A stretch of 64,000 nt of DNA from Nitrospirota bacterium (GCA_021783515.1 JAJXTV010000020.1:1-64000), one strand, 5' to 3'; positions 26,868 through 36,373 are shown, counted from the stretch's first letter. Notes: generated from the sequence alone by a model not told the origin. Numbers and translations are program-made.

Positions 26868-28739
26868 ATGGGCACGCTGAAAAAATATGACGTTTTGGTG
26901 ATCGGCGGGGGGCATGCCGGCTGCGAGGCGGCGCTCGCCTCTGCGCGCATGGGGTTGTCGACCTGCCTTTTCACGATGAACCTCGACACGATCGCCCAGA
27001 TGTCCTGCAACCCGGCGATCGGAGGCCTGGCGAAAGGCCATCTCGTCCGGGAGATCGACGCACTCGGAGGCGAGATGGCGAAGGTCACCGACAGGGCCGG
27101 GATACAGTTTCGGATGCTGAATAAGTCGAAGGGGCCCGCTGTCTGGTCCCTCAGGGCACAGGCGGACCGGGTGCTCTACCGGCTTGCAATGAGGAGCGTG
27201 ATAGAGGACCAAGAGAACCTCGACATCAAACAGGCGACGATTGAGGAGATACTCGCCGGGGGGGGCAACATAAAAGGGGTGCGGACCTCGCTCGGCGCCG
27301 TATACGAGGCGCTCTGCGTCATCGTGACGACCGGCACGTTCCTCAAGGGGCTGATGCATGTCGGCCAGGAGAGCTTCGAGGCGGGCCGTGCGGGAGAGTT
27401 CCCTTCGGTGGGACTCTCCGGCTCCCTTGCGGGGCTCGGGCTGAGGCTCGGCAGACTCAAGACCGGGACGCCCCCGCGTCTGGACGCAAGGACGATCGAC
27501 TTTTCGAAAACCGATCCGCAGCAGGGAGACGATCCCCCGGTGCCCTTCTCGTATTCCACCACTACGATCGAAAACCCCCAGCTCCCATGCTTTATCACCT
27601 ATACCAACAGCGAGACGCACCGGATAATCCGGGAGAACATCGGACTTTCGGCGATGTACAGCGGGAAGATCAAGGGCATCGGGCCGCGGTACTGCCCCTC
27701 GATCGAAGACAAGGTAGTCCGGTTCTTCGATCGGGACAGGCACCAGGTCTTCCTCGAGCCGGAGGGGCTCCGGACGAAGGAGTACTACGCCAACGGCATA
27801 TCGACGAGCCTTCCCTTCGAGGTGCAGGTCGACCTCGTCAGGACTATCCCCGGGCTCGAACAGGCGGAGATCATGAGGCCCGCGTATGCGATCGAATACG
27901 ATTTCGTCTTCCCGACCCAGCTCAGACACTCTCTCGAGACGAAGGCGACCGGAGGACTCTTCCTCGCCGGCCAGATCAACGGCACCTCGGGGTACGAAGA
28001 GGCGGCCGCCCAGGGGCTGATGGCGGGCATCAACGCTGCGCTGAAGATCAAGGGGCGGGGCCCGCTCGTGCTCGGGAGGCACGAGGCCTATATCGGCGTC
28101 CTGATCGACGATCTGGTGACGAAGGGGACGAACGAACCCTACCGGATGTTCACCTCCCGCGCAGAATACCGTCTGCTCCTGAGGCACGACAATGCGGACA
28201 TGAGGCTGATGGAAAAGGGCCGTGAGATCGGGCTCCTTGGCGGCGAGGCCTACTGCCGCTTCGTCGAAAAAAGAGAGAAGGTCGGGGCCGAGATGCGGAG
28301 GCTCCGCAGCAGCAGGCTCAAGCCGGAGGCGATCAACGGCGCGCTGCGGGACCTCGGGACCTCTCCGGTCAGCGAGGATATTTCACTGGAGCAGCTTCTG
28401 AAGAGGCCGGAAGTATCGTATGCGCTGATTCGCGGGCATGCCCCCTCCGTGGCCGAGCTCGGGCAGGAGATCGAGCAGCAGGTCGAGATACAGGTCAAAT
28501 ATGAAGGATATATCGCGAGGCAGGTCGAGATGGCGGAAAGGCTGAAGAAGCTCGAAGGCAAGCAGATCCCCGAAGACATCGACTACCGGGCGCTGCCCGG
28601 GATCTCGAAGGAGATCCTTTCGAAGCTGGAAGAGATCAGGCCCGCAAACATCGGACAGGCCGGCCGTATTCAGGGGATGACGCCAGCAGCGCTTTCGCTG
28701 ATCATGGTTGCGGTCGGGAAAAGGAAGAAAACCTCCTGA
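26868..28739 (+). CDS. mnmG: tRNA uridine-34 carboxymethylaminomethyl enzyme MnmG
   Basis: 623 residues of the FAD protein MnmG (GidA), which with MnmE modifies U34 of tRNAs. The FAD-binding GGGHAGCEAALASARMG, the PNPAIGG-type motif SCNPAIGGLAKGHL, the catalytic cysteine region CPSIEDK, and NGTSGYEEAAAQG are all seen. LIDDLVTKGTNEPYRMFTSRAEYR, read in parts, marks the tRNA-binding insertion. MnmE is encoded at 55087, outside this operon. The start codon is close to a TATAAT, with no leader. Confidence 0.97.
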   Translation: MGTLKKYDVLVIGGGHAGCEAALASARMGLSTCLFTMNLDTIAQMSCNPAIGGLAKGHLVREIDALGGEMAKVTDRAGIQFRMLNKSKGPAVWSLRAQADRVLYRLAMRSVIEDQENLDIKQATIEEILAGGGNIKGVRTSLGAVYEALCVIVTTGTFLKGLMHVGQESFEAGRAGEFPSVGLSGSLAGLGLRLGRLKTGTPPRLDARTIDFSKTDPQQGDDPPVPFSYSTTTIENPQLPCFITYTNSETHRIIRENIGLSAMYSGKIKGIGPRYCPSIEDKVVRFFDRDRHQVFLEPEGLRTKEYYANGISTSLPFEVQVDLVRTIPGLEQAEIMRPAYAIEYDFVFPTQLRHSLETKATGGLFLAGQINGTSGYEEAAAQGLMAGINAALKIKGRGPLVLGRHEAYIGVLIDDLVTKGTNEPYRMFTSRAEYRLLLRHDNADMRLMEKGREIGLLGGEAYCRFVEKREKVGAEMRRLRSSRLKPEAINGALRDLGTSPVSEDISLEQLLKRPEVSYALIRGHAPSVAELGQEIEQQVEIQVKYEGYIARQVEMAERLKKLEGKQIPEDIDYRALPGISKEILSKLEEIRPANIGQAGRIQGMTPAALSLIMVAVGKRKKTS

Positions 28740-28758
28740 GCGGGGGAGAAGATCGGAT

Positions 28759-30969
28759 ATGAGCGCACACGACAACGAATTTGACGGATTGCAAAGGGCC
28801 CTCGACCAGGCGGAACGCGAGGAGGACGCGGCAGGCGCTGCGGAGCATTGTTTCAGGCTCGGCTCGGCCTTTCTGGGGAAGTACGATTACGACAGGGCCC
28901 TTGTCTTTTTCCAGAAGGCCCTTCTCATTGCGGAGCGGACCGGAGATCCGGCCGCCATCGGACGCAACTATCACCAGATGGGCGTGGTGCACCAAAAGAG
29001 ATGCGAATACGATCTCGCGCTTGATTTCTTCCGCAAGGCGCTTGAGGTCGCCGAACGGACGGAGGACGCCCCCGGCATCTCCAGAAGCTGCAATCAGATC
29101 GGCATCGTGCACCAAAAGAGATGCGAATACGATCTCGCGCTTGATTTCTTCCGCAAGGCGCTCGAGATCGCCGAACGGACGGAGGACGAAGGGATGATCT
29201 CTGTCTGCTTCCAGAATATCGGGATCATCCATCAGAAAAGGGGAGAGTATCAGAGCGCACTCGCCTTTTCCGGGAGGGCCCTCCTGATCGAGGACAAGGG
29301 AAAAGACCCCCGGAGGGTCCTGCGGATACACGGCCAGCTCGGCCTGCTCTATAAACTAAAAGGCGCTTATGACAACGCCCTCGACCATACCCGCAAGGCG
29401 CTCGCGATAGCCGAGCGGATAGGCGATCTTGCGGCCGCGGCCACGGGATATAACCAGCTCGGCATGATCCACCGTCAGCGGGGCGACCATGACGGCGCGC
29501 ACAAAATGCATCTTAAGGCACTCGAGATCGCAGAGCGAATAGGGGACCTGATGGAGATTTCCCGGAGCTGCCACGAGATAGGGAGCGTCTACGAAAAAAA
29601 GGGCGACTACGACCGCGCTCTCGATTTCCATCAGAAGGCGCTCGGGATTGCCGAGAAGATCGGCGACCTGGAGGAGGTGGTCGCCGGCCTTTCTGCCATG
29701 GGGGTGGTCCATCAGAAACGGGGTGACTACGGGACGGCCCTCGATTATTCGCAGAAAGCGCTCGATATGGCCGAGAAGATCGGCGACGCGGCCGGGACCG
29801 CGACGAGCTGCTATCAGATCGGGGTGATCTATCAGAAAAGCGGAGATTACGACAGGGCCTTCGAGTTCCATCAGAAGGCGCTCGGGACCCGCGAGAAGAT
29901 AGGGGACGTCGCGGGGGTTTCGAAGAGCTACAACCAGATCGGCATCGTGCATGAAAAGAGGGGCGATTACGGCTGGGCGCTCGATTACCTCCAGCAGGCC
30001 CTCGAAATCGCCGAGCGGATCGGGGACGTCGACATGGTTTCTGTCTGCTGCCAGAATATCGGCATCGTGCACGAGAAGAAGGGGGATTACGACAAGGCGC
30101 TCGAATACGTCAGGAAGGCGCTCGGCAGGGGAGACGGACCTGAGGACTCCTACCGGGTGCTGCGGATATACGGCCAGATGGGCCTGCTCCATAAGCTCAA
30201 GGGAGAGCACGACAAGGCGCTCGAATCTACGCACAAGGCGCTCGGGGTGGCCGAGAAGATCGGGGATTTTGCCGGGGTCGCGATGAGCTACAATCAGATC
30301 GGCATGGTCCACGAGAACCGGGGAGACTACGGAAAAGCGCTCGAGTTCTACCAGAAGGCCCTCGAGATCAGCAGAAAGATAGGGGACGTGGCCGAGGTAT
30401 CGAGGAGCTATCACCAGATCGGGATCGTCTATCAGGACCGGGGCGATTACCACAACGCGCTCGAATATTTCCGGAACGCGCTCGAGATATGCGAGAGGAT
30501 CGGGGACATCGCCGGGATGTCGAAGGGCTATCACCAGATCGGGATGGTCCATGAAAACAAGGGGGACCACGAGAAGGCCCTCGACTATCACCGGAGGGCC
30601 TTTGCGATCGCGGAAAAGATCGGGGACGTGGCCGGGGTGTCGAAGAGCTATCACCAGATCGGGATCGTATACCAAAACAGCGGCGACTATGACCGGGCGC
30701 TCGAATACTACCAGAAGGCCCTCGACATCGCGAAAAAAGTCGGCGATATCGCGGGGGTCGGCAGCAGCATCGGCATGATCGGCAAGGTGATGCAGAGAAA
30801 GCGGCATTACAAGGATGCCTTCGTCGATTTTCTTATCGCGCTCGATATCTTCGAGAAGCTCGGCTCTCCGCACGCCAACACCGTCCACGGGTTCATCACC
30901 GAGCTGACGAAGGAGATGGGGGACGGAGACTTCAACAAGCTGCTCGAAGAACTGAAGGACAAGCCCTGA
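28759..30969 (+). CDS. Large tetratricopeptide-repeat protein
   Basis: Apart from about 35 N-terminal residues and a 25-residue C-cap, this 736-residue protein is made of 17 tandem 40-residue repeats. Their consensus is GDYDxALEYxQKALEIAEKIGD xxGVSxSYHQIGIVH. Units of 40 residues are typical of TPR_12/kinesin-light-chain-like solenoids. No signal peptide and no enzymatic or DNA-binding domain is visible, so it is probably a cytoplasmic scaffold. Units 4-5 and 11-12 share unusual features (SVCxQNIGI, then VLRIxGQxGLLxKLKG), showing a 7-unit (840-bp) duplication. Start chosen at the ATG MSAHDNEFD. Confidence 0.88.
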   Translation: MSAHDNEFDGLQRALDQAEREEDAAGAAEHCFRLGSAFLGKYDYDRALVFFQKALLIAERTGDPAAIGRNYHQMGVVHQKRCEYDLALDFFRKALEVAERTEDAPGISRSCNQIGIVHQKRCEYDLALDFFRKALEIAERTEDEGMISVCFQNIGIIHQKRGEYQSALAFSGRALLIEDKGKDPRRVLRIHGQLGLLYKLKGAYDNALDHTRKALAIAERIGDLAAAATGYNQLGMIHRQRGDHDGAHKMHLKALEIAERIGDLMEISRSCHEIGSVYEKKGDYDRALDFHQKALGIAEKIGDLEEVVAGLSAMGVVHQKRGDYGTALDYSQKALDMAEKIGDAAGTATSCYQIGVIYQKSGDYDRAFEFHQKALGTREKIGDVAGVSKSYNQIGIVHEKRGDYGWALDYLQQALEIAERIGDVDMVSVCCQNIGIVHEKKGDYDKALEYVRKALGRGDGPEDSYRVLRIYGQMGLLHKLKGEHDKALESTHKALGVAEKIGDFAGVAMSYNQIGMVHENRGDYGKALEFYQKALEISRKIGDVAEVSRSYHQIGIVYQDRGDYHNALEYFRNALEICERIGDIAGMSKGYHQIGMVHENKGDHEKALDYHRRAFAIAEKIGDVAGVSKSYHQIGIVYQNSGDYDRALEYYQKALDIAKKVGDIAGVGSSIGMIGKVMQRKRHYKDAFVDFLIALDIFEKLGSPHANTVHGFITELTKEMGDGDFNKLLEELKDKP
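28986..29193 (+). repeat. Recent 120-bp tandem duplication in the TPR gene
   Basis: Bases 28986-29073 and 29106-29193 are almost identical at DNA level, including synonymous positions, at a spacing of exactly 120 bp. They encode TPR units 2 and 3 (both with HQKRCEYDLALDFFRKAL). Other units differ much more, so this pair was duplicated or converted recently. Confidence 0.85.
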
Positions 30970-31106
30970 GCCGGCCTCGCTTTTTTTCTCCCTTTTGTAA
31001 CTTTGTCGCAGACGGCAGCCGAGTCGTCTGATATTGTTCCGGCAATCGGCCGGCGGAAAGATGACGCCGTCCCTGCATGCCGGGGGGGAGTGAGTTCCTT
31101 AACCCC

Positions 31107-33761
31107 CTATTCCCCCGCGTATGCCGCAGCCTGGCCGTAGACGGACGGGCACTCCCCGGCAGAGACGTTCTTCAGGATGCGCGTAAGGGCAGCCTCCACC
31201 TTCTCCCGGAGCGGCGGCCTCAGGTTCCTGACATGCTGGAAGGTGTTGAGGAGCCGGCCGGTCGTCACCGGGTTGATCGGCGCCAACTCGATGATCGTAT
31301 CGGCGGTCCATTCGATCCCCTCATCGGTCCAGACCATCTTGTTGTTCGCCGCCATCGGCAGAAAGAGCGCCCTGCACCATGTCGGCTGGGTGACGTCGAA
31401 CCCCGGGCGCCTCTTTTCGGCCTCGATCATTCCGAAGACGTCTTCCCGCGTCCCGCTTGCGATGATCCTGAGATAGTTTGCGTATCCGCTCAGATGTCCG
31501 TGCCACTTCTCGTACACCTCTTCAAGCACCCTTTTCCGGGACGGGGACGAACTGCGGTTTAGCGCCAGCAGCGCGGAATATCGGTCTGTCGCGGTCGTGG
31601 CGGCGGAAAAGTGGTCGAGGATTACCCTGTGGCTGTCTGCCGTATCGTCGATCGCGATCAGGTCCAGGAGGACATGCTTCAGCATGCGGTCCTCGATCCC
31701 CTCCTTCGAAAACTCCTTCCCCTCGGAGTACGTATCGACGGCGTGGAAAAGGCCGGTGAGTCGGTCCCGATACCGGCGGTTGGCAGCCAGCGTCAGCTTA
31801 TCTTTCGCCTCCACCAGCTCGCGATACCAGGTGATATATTCGCGGTCGAGAGGCTGTTCCTCGATCCTCAGAAAATAGGCCTTGAGGGAGGAAGAGATCC
31901 CGTCGTCCCCGAGGATCTTGCCGAAGAGCTCCAGCCAGCCTTCGCCCACCGCGGCGTCGGGCTCGTGCAGAAGCCTCACTCGCTCGATGTCGGTGAGCTG
32001 CCGGAAGGCGTCGACCCTGCTGTAGGCGTTCGGGTCGAGAAGGGCCTGGCGGCCAAGGAGCGCCTCGTCTCCGTCGCCGTAGCGGAAAGTCCCGTAAAAG
32101 GAGTAGTCGCGGTTCATCGATGCGAACGCAGGCGCCCCGGACAAGCCGTCAAACACCACCTCCCCCTCTTCCTGCCTGAGTTCGAACACCTTCTCCGTGC
32201 CTTCTATCTCCCGCCCCTCATGATCGACCAGCGCAAGGGCGATCGGCAGATGGAAGGGGCGTTCGCCGGGGCCGAGTTCCTGACGGAACCGGATACGGTA
32301 GGCGCCTCTGGCCGGCTCGTACCGCGTGACCGCGGAAACCTTCGGGTAGCCTATCCGGTAAAGCCACTCCGTTTTGAACTGGTCGAGCTGTCTTTGGGAG
32401 ACCTCTTCGAAGCAGGCGAAGAACTGGTCGGTGTTGGCGTTTCCGTTATGGTAGCGGGAAAAGTAGAGCGACTTGCCGGCGTCGAACTTCTCCGGTCCGA
32501 GCACCAGCCTCAGCATCCGGATAACCTCCGCCGCCTTCACATAAGTGACGCCGTCGATCAGCTCGTCAGGGTCATTGAACCCCTCCCGCACAATCCTTCC
32601 GGCGTGGCCGGCGTCTTCGATCGCAAGCGGGCCGAGGAGGGGGTTGCGGATGCTGTCGACCTGACTGAGGCGGATGAAGGCAGGGTCGAAGAGGTCGGCC
32701 ATGAACTGCCTTTCGACGTCGACGGTGTACGCCTCGTTCAGCCATACGTCGAACGGCGTTTCCATCGTGGTCTCGCTTCCGCACTGGTTATGCTCGAATT
32801 CGTGGACGATCACCGCGTGGGAGTAAAGAAGCGCGGAATCGAGGGTATGCTCCGTTATAAGGGCCGCGTCCGTTACGATCGTGGTATTGCCCACGTTTTC
32901 CATCCCCCCGAAATTCGATTTGTTCATGCAGATCGTCCGGTATGTCTCGCCCGTGTATTCGTAGCCCTGTGTCCTTTCGATCCAGAGGACCGACTCCTTC
33001 AGGATCTCCATGGGGATGCGGACATCGTCCGCGGCCCCCGGAGGGACGAGGTATTCAAGACGGACCGTTCGGCCGGAGGGGAACGTTACCTGGTCGGCGA
33101 GAGTGTCCCATGTCCCTACGCAGGCCAGAAAGAGGTAGGGCGCCATCGGCACCGGATTTTCGTACGTGATCATCTGGCGCGACGGGTCGCCCGGCTTCAG
33201 TACGGCCCTGCCGCCGGGGTTTGCCGTCCGGCTGATGTTGCCGTTGCTGATCAGATGCGTATATGCGGCGGCGGCCTCGATCGTCGTCGTCATCGTGCAC
33301 TTCGCCCTGCAGTCGTCGATGACCGGCATGATCCGCTGGAACCCCCATTGCTGGCACTGCGACATGTACTGCTGCGGCGCTCCGGCCGGCGTGCAATCCC
33401 GGTAGATCCCCTCCAGAATATGGTCCGAAGGATAACAGCGGGTGACGGTCCTGACGAAGAAGGTCTCTCCTTTTTCAACGCTGCGCGGGAGGCGGACGAC
33501 GAGTTTGTTCTGCTCCTGCCGGTATTCGTGCCCTATCTCCTGCCCCTTTTCCGAGGGCCCCCCGCACCATTCCACGCTGACGATGTCGAGGCTGTTCGCA
33601 TCCAGCTCCAGCTCCTTTAGCCTTCTCTCCGCCGTCATCTCGATGCAGACGGCCGCTTCGACGGAGTCCTGGCCGAACTTGAGATAGATCGTCAGATGGT
33701 TGAGCCGAACCGGCAGTTCCCCGAAGTCTTCGCGCATATATTTATAACGGCGTTCATCCAT
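31107..33761 (-). CDS. M1-family zinc aminopeptidase
   Basis: 884 residues, about the length of PepN-type aminopeptidases. GGMEN (285-289) is the exopeptidase motif. HEFEH (320-324) plus Glu343, 18 residues later in NEAYT, forms the zinc site HExxH-X18-E. There is no signal peptide, so a cytoplasmic enzyme that trims N-terminal residues is expected. C-terminal regions (TDRYSALLALNRSSS; RNLRPPLREKVEAALT) correspond to the helical domain of the family. AGGGAGAG precedes the ATG. The neighbours are unrelated in function and the gene seems monocistronic. Confidence 0.92.
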   Translation of the reverse strand: MDERRYKYMREDFGELPVRLNHLTIYLKFGQDSVEAAVCIEMTAERRLKELELDANSLDIVSVEWCGGPSEKGQEIGHEYRQEQNKLVVRLPRSVEKGETFFVRTVTRCYPSDHILEGIYRDCTPAGAPQQYMSQCQQWGFQRIMPVIDDCRAKCTMTTTIEAAAAYTHLISNGNISRTANPGGRAVLKPGDPSRQMITYENPVPMAPYLFLACVGTWDTLADQVTFPSGRTVRLEYLVPPGAADDVRIPMEILKESVLWIERTQGYEYTGETYRTICMNKSNFGGMENVGNTTIVTDAALITEHTLDSALLYSHAVIVHEFEHNQCGSETTMETPFDVWLNEAYTVDVERQFMADLFDPAFIRLSQVDSIRNPLLGPLAIEDAGHAGRIVREGFNDPDELIDGVTYVKAAEVIRMLRLVLGPEKFDAGKSLYFSRYHNGNANTDQFFACFEEVSQRQLDQFKTEWLYRIGYPKVSAVTRYEPARGAYRIRFRQELGPGERPFHLPIALALVDHEGREIEGTEKVFELRQEEGEVVFDGLSGAPAFASMNRDYSFYGTFRYGDGDEALLGRQALLDPNAYSRVDAFRQLTDIERVRLLHEPDAAVGEGWLELFGKILGDDGISSSLKAYFLRIEEQPLDREYITWYRELVEAKDKLTLAANRRYRDRLTGLFHAVDTYSEGKEFSKEGIEDRMLKHVLLDLIAIDDTADSHRVILDHFSAATTATDRYSALLALNRSSSPSRKRVLEEVYEKWHGHLSGYANYLRIIASGTREDVFGMIEAEKRRPGFDVTQPTWCRALFLPMAANNKMVWTDEGIEWTADTIIELAPINPVTTGRLLNTFQHVRNLRPPLREKVEAALTRILKNVSAGECPSVYGQAAAYAGE

Positions 33762-33859
33762 TCATACTCTCCCTGTCGAATGTAGTGGTATCACTTAGCT
33801 TACGACTTTTTCGCGGCGTTGTCACGCTGCCGGCGGCCCCTTTCCCCCGGCCAGGCTGT

Positions 33860-33867
33860 GGTATACT
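33860..33867 (+). promoter_or_regulatory. Extended -10 promoter before the STN gene
   Basis: TGG directly before TATACT makes an extended -10 element. The expected start near 33875 leaves a leader of about 110 bases that contains the hairpin at 33903-33922. No -35 hexamer is clear. Confidence 0.4.
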
Positions 33868-33902
33868 GGAAAAGATCCGGCGATTCATCCCGGAGTGAAG
33901 CT

Positions 33903-33922
33903 CCCCGTGGCAAGCCGCGGGG
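33903..33922 (+). repeat. REP-like palindrome
   Basis: CCCCGTGGC and GCCGCGGGG form a 9-bp stem (one G-U pair) around a two-base loop. From memory, palindromes built on 'CCCCGTGGCAAGCCRCGGGG' are common dispersed repeats in many genomes. Only one copy is in this window, so repeat status cannot be shown here. Confidence 0.4.
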
Positions 33923-33987
33923 TATCCTGCAAAGAGTTCATGATACAGGCCGGGATTCGCGCGGGGATTGCCGGGGAGGGGAGAGCT

Positions 33988-34374
33988 ATGAAGACAAGGC
34001 TTATTGTACTGCTGCTGACGACACTTGTGGTTTCGACCGCCTTCGCCAAAAGCAAGATATTTACGAATAAAGATCTAGACCGGTATCAGAGCAGGGCTCT
34101 TCAGTCCAGCCTGAACGTAAAGTCCAGCAGAATCTCGATCGATTTTCACGACGCCAATGTCTATCAGGTCCTGCAGATGATCGCCGACGTCGCCAAGGGA
34201 AAAGACGGCGTCACGATCTTCGTTTCGCCGGAATTATCCGGGACGGTGACGATCAGTGCGACGAACCTCCCCTGGACCGAGATACTGAAAGAGATCGTCC
34301 AGAAGCACCATCTCAGCGTGCTCTCTCTGGGGAAAAAGACCCTTCTCATATATGAAAAAGGGGGAGGGGGATAA
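33988..34374 (+). CDS. Exported STN-domain (secretin N-terminal-like) protein
   Basis: This 128-residue protein has a clear signal peptide (MKTRLIVLLLTTLVVSTAFA) and a mature domain of about 105 residues. The segment ISIDFHDANVYQVLQMIADV followed by DGVTIFVSPELSGTVTI and NLPWTEILKEI is the 'secretin and TonB N-terminus' fold found in PilQ-like secretins. Here it stands alone, without a secretin barrel. It might be a periplasmic accessory of a type II/IV system or just a stray domain. GGGGAGGGGAGAG upstream supports the ATG at 33988. It converges with gdhA. Confidence 0.82.
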   Translation: MKTRLIVLLLTTLVVSTAFAKSKIFTNKDLDRYQSRALQSSLNVKSSRISIDFHDANVYQVLQMIADVAKGKDGVTIFVSPELSGTVTISATNLPWTEILKEIVQKHHLSVLSLGKKTLLIYEKGGGG

Positions 34375-34382
34375 GCCGACGG

Positions 34383-35654
34383 CTACAGGTTTCCCCTGAG
34401 CCGCTCAGCCTGGAGCACCCTCTTCACCCCGATCTGGTAGGCGGCCCTTCTCATGCGGCATTTTTCTTCATGGCATAGCCCGTAGACGTCGTTGAAGGCG
34501 CTGATCATCACGTTCTTCAGCCGCCGCACCACCTTGTCCTCCTCCCAGTATTCGCTGTTGAGGTTCTGACTCCACTCGAAATAACTCACGACGACCCCGC
34601 CGGCGTTGGCGAGCACGTCGGGGATAAGCATGATCTTCTTCTCGAAGAATATCTCGTCCGCCCCGATCGTCGTCGGGGCATTGGCAAGTTCCAGCACTAT
34701 CTTTGCCCTGACGTCTCTTGCGTTTTCCTCGTTCAGCTGGTCGGCGAGCGCGGCGGGGACCAGGATATCGCAGTCGCAGGCGAGCAGTTCCTCGTTGGTG
34801 ATGTTTGCGGCCCCGGGGAAATCCGCGACGCTTCCGGTCTTTGCCTTGTGCGCCATAAGACCGGGGATATTCAGGCCGGCCCTGCTCAGGATTCCTCCCT
34901 TCGAGTCGCTCACCGCAATCACCTTATAGCCCTTCTCATGGAGGATGCGGGCCGCGTTCTCGCCGACGTTCCCGAACCCCTGTACTGCCACGCCTTTCGG
35001 AAGCTCGCTGAGGCCGGCCTTCTTCAGGGCCTCCTCAAGCACATAGATCCCCCCGAGCGACGTCGAGTAGCTCCGCGCCCTGCTTCCGGCGAGTTCAAGC
35101 GGCTTCCCGGTGACGACCGCAGGGACATGCATGCCTTTGATCCTTTCATATTCATCGAGTATCCAGACCATGATCTTTTCGTCCGTATAGACGTCGGGCG
35201 CCGGGATGTCCTTGAACGGCCCGATATAGTCCGCGATCGCGCGGATATAGCCCCTGGTCACCTGTTCGAGCTCGTTTCTGCTGAGCTCCTTGGGGTTGAC
35301 GACGACGCCCCCCTTCGACCCGCCGAAGGGGATATTGGCCACCGAACACTTCAGCACCATGAGGAACGAGAGATCCTTGACATGGTCTATCGTGAGGTCG
35401 GGATGGAACCTGATCCCCCCCTTCGACGGTCCCCGCGCGTCGTTGTACTGCACCCTGTGACCGACGAACATCTTCGTCTTGCCCGAGTCCATCCTCGCCG
35501 GGAAGTGAACGGTAAAGGACCGCCGCGGCATGTCGAGAAGATCGAGTTCGTCGGAAGTCAGTTCGAGATCGGCATAAATCTCTCCCAGCTCACTCAGGCA
35601 GAGTTTGCAGAGGACCGTCTCGTCAACATGTATCCGCTCATGCTTTTTACTCAC
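34383..35654 (-). CDS. gdhA: Glutamate dehydrogenase (Glu/Leu/Phe/Val family)
   Basis: 423 residues, typical of hexameric GDH of the NAD-type found in anaerobes. The substrate lysines are in GPSKGGIRFHP and KCSVANIPFGGSKGGV, the catalytic aspartate in DIPAPDVYT, and the dinucleotide site is VAVQGFGNVGENAA. It links 2-oxoglutarate with glutamate. The start is GTG (MSKKHERI), supported by CAGGAGGATGA. It lies 51 bases after sdhD on the same strand and is probably co-transcribed with sdhCD. Confidence 0.95.
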   Translation of the reverse strand: MSKKHERIHVDETVLCKLCLSELGEIYADLELTSDELDLLDMPRRSFTVHFPARMDSGKTKMFVGHRVQYNDARGPSKGGIRFHPDLTIDHVKDLSFLMVLKCSVANIPFGGSKGGVVVNPKELSRNELEQVTRGYIRAIADYIGPFKDIPAPDVYTDEKIMVWILDEYERIKGMHVPAVVTGKPLELAGSRARSYSTSLGGIYVLEEALKKAGLSELPKGVAVQGFGNVGENAARILHEKGYKVIAVSDSKGGILSRAGLNIPGLMAHKAKTGSVADFPGAANITNEELLACDCDILVPAALADQLNEENARDVRAKIVLELANAPTTIGADEIFFEKKIMLIPDVLANAGGVVVSYFEWSQNLNSEYWEEDKVVRRLKNVMISAFNDVYGLCHEEKCRMRRAAYQIGVKRVLQAERLRGNL

Positions 35655-35705
35655 CGTATTTTCATCCTCCTGTTCATTCCAGTTCTTTTTTTTGCGTCGG
35701 TTCTT

Positions 35706-36032
35706 TCATCTCAGCGTGACGATGTAGATCCCCGCGAGCATCAGCATGCCCGCCGAAGCCAGCAGCAGAGTCCGCGACAATTTCAGCCATGCCGGTCCGC
35801 CCACATACTCCAGCGCGATACCCCAGAGTCCGTTGAACCCGTGAAAGATCGCCGACGAAAGGAAGGCCAGGTCGAAGGCCTTCCAGTACGGGCTCGAGAT
35901 CCTTTCCAGAACGAACTCCTCGGTGATCTGCCGGCTCCCGCTGAAGTGCATGACCGAAAAATGCACGATCAGCCCCGCAAACAGCAGCGTTCCGGTTATC
36001 CTCTGGAGGACCCATCCCTTTGCGCCCTTCAC
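35706..36032 (-). CDS. sdhD: Succinate dehydrogenase/fumarate reductase membrane anchor, D-type
   Basis: 108 residues with three hydrophobic segments. QRITGTLLFAGLIVHFSVMH carries the histidine expected to bind haem b, and FDLAFLSSAIFHGFNGLWGI a second histidine. This is the usual SdhC/SdhD arrangement. Together with the preceding gene it would anchor a succinate dehydrogenase and hand electrons to quinone. The catalytic subunits SdhA and SdhB are not encoded on either side. It overlaps the sdhC stop by four bases. Confidence 0.85.
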   Translation of the reverse strand: MKGAKGWVLQRITGTLLFAGLIVHFSVMHFSGSRQITEEFVLERISSPYWKAFDLAFLSSAIFHGFNGLWGIALEYVGGPAWLKLSRTLLLASAGMLMLAGIYIVTLR

Positions 36033-36373
36033 CGGACACCCCCCACGATCGACAGCGAGCCGAGGACGGACAGAGCCGCCCCGACGCCGAAGGCGGCCCA
36101 GAAGAGCGGCTTCTGAAGCCGTGTCGGCAGCCCCATGTCGATCAGGGTGAGCCGCAGTCCGTTGAGGCCGTGGCCGATCACAAGTCCGAGGAGGCCGGCT
36201 TCAAGGAATTTGAAGAAGGGTGTTCTCATCGTCTGCATGAGCGCCTCGTAACGGACGGGGTTCCGCAGCGAACTTAGCACATAAAGATGAAGAAAAATAT
36301 AGAGGGTCAGGAGGATGCCGGTGATCCTGTGGATGAACCAGGCAAAGGAGCCGGTCTGTGGTTTATATCGCAT
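36029..36373 (-). CDS. sdhC: Succinate dehydrogenase cytochrome b556 subunit
   Basis: 114 residues, three membrane segments. The family signature HRITGILLTLYIFLHLYVLS lies near the N-terminus and a conserved GLVIGHGLNGLRL around residue 70 holds the second histidine. It would coordinate haem b and form the quinone site with SdhD. GGAAAG upstream supports the ATG at 36373. The upstream 160 bases contain the terminator of the cytochrome operon, so sdhC starts a new unit. Confidence 0.9.
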   Translation of the reverse strand: MRYKPQTGSFAWFIHRITGILLTLYIFLHLYVLSSLRNPVRYEALMQTMRTPFFKFLEAGLLGLVIGHGLNGLRLTLIDMGLPTRLQKPLFWAAFGVGAALSVLGSLSIVGGVR

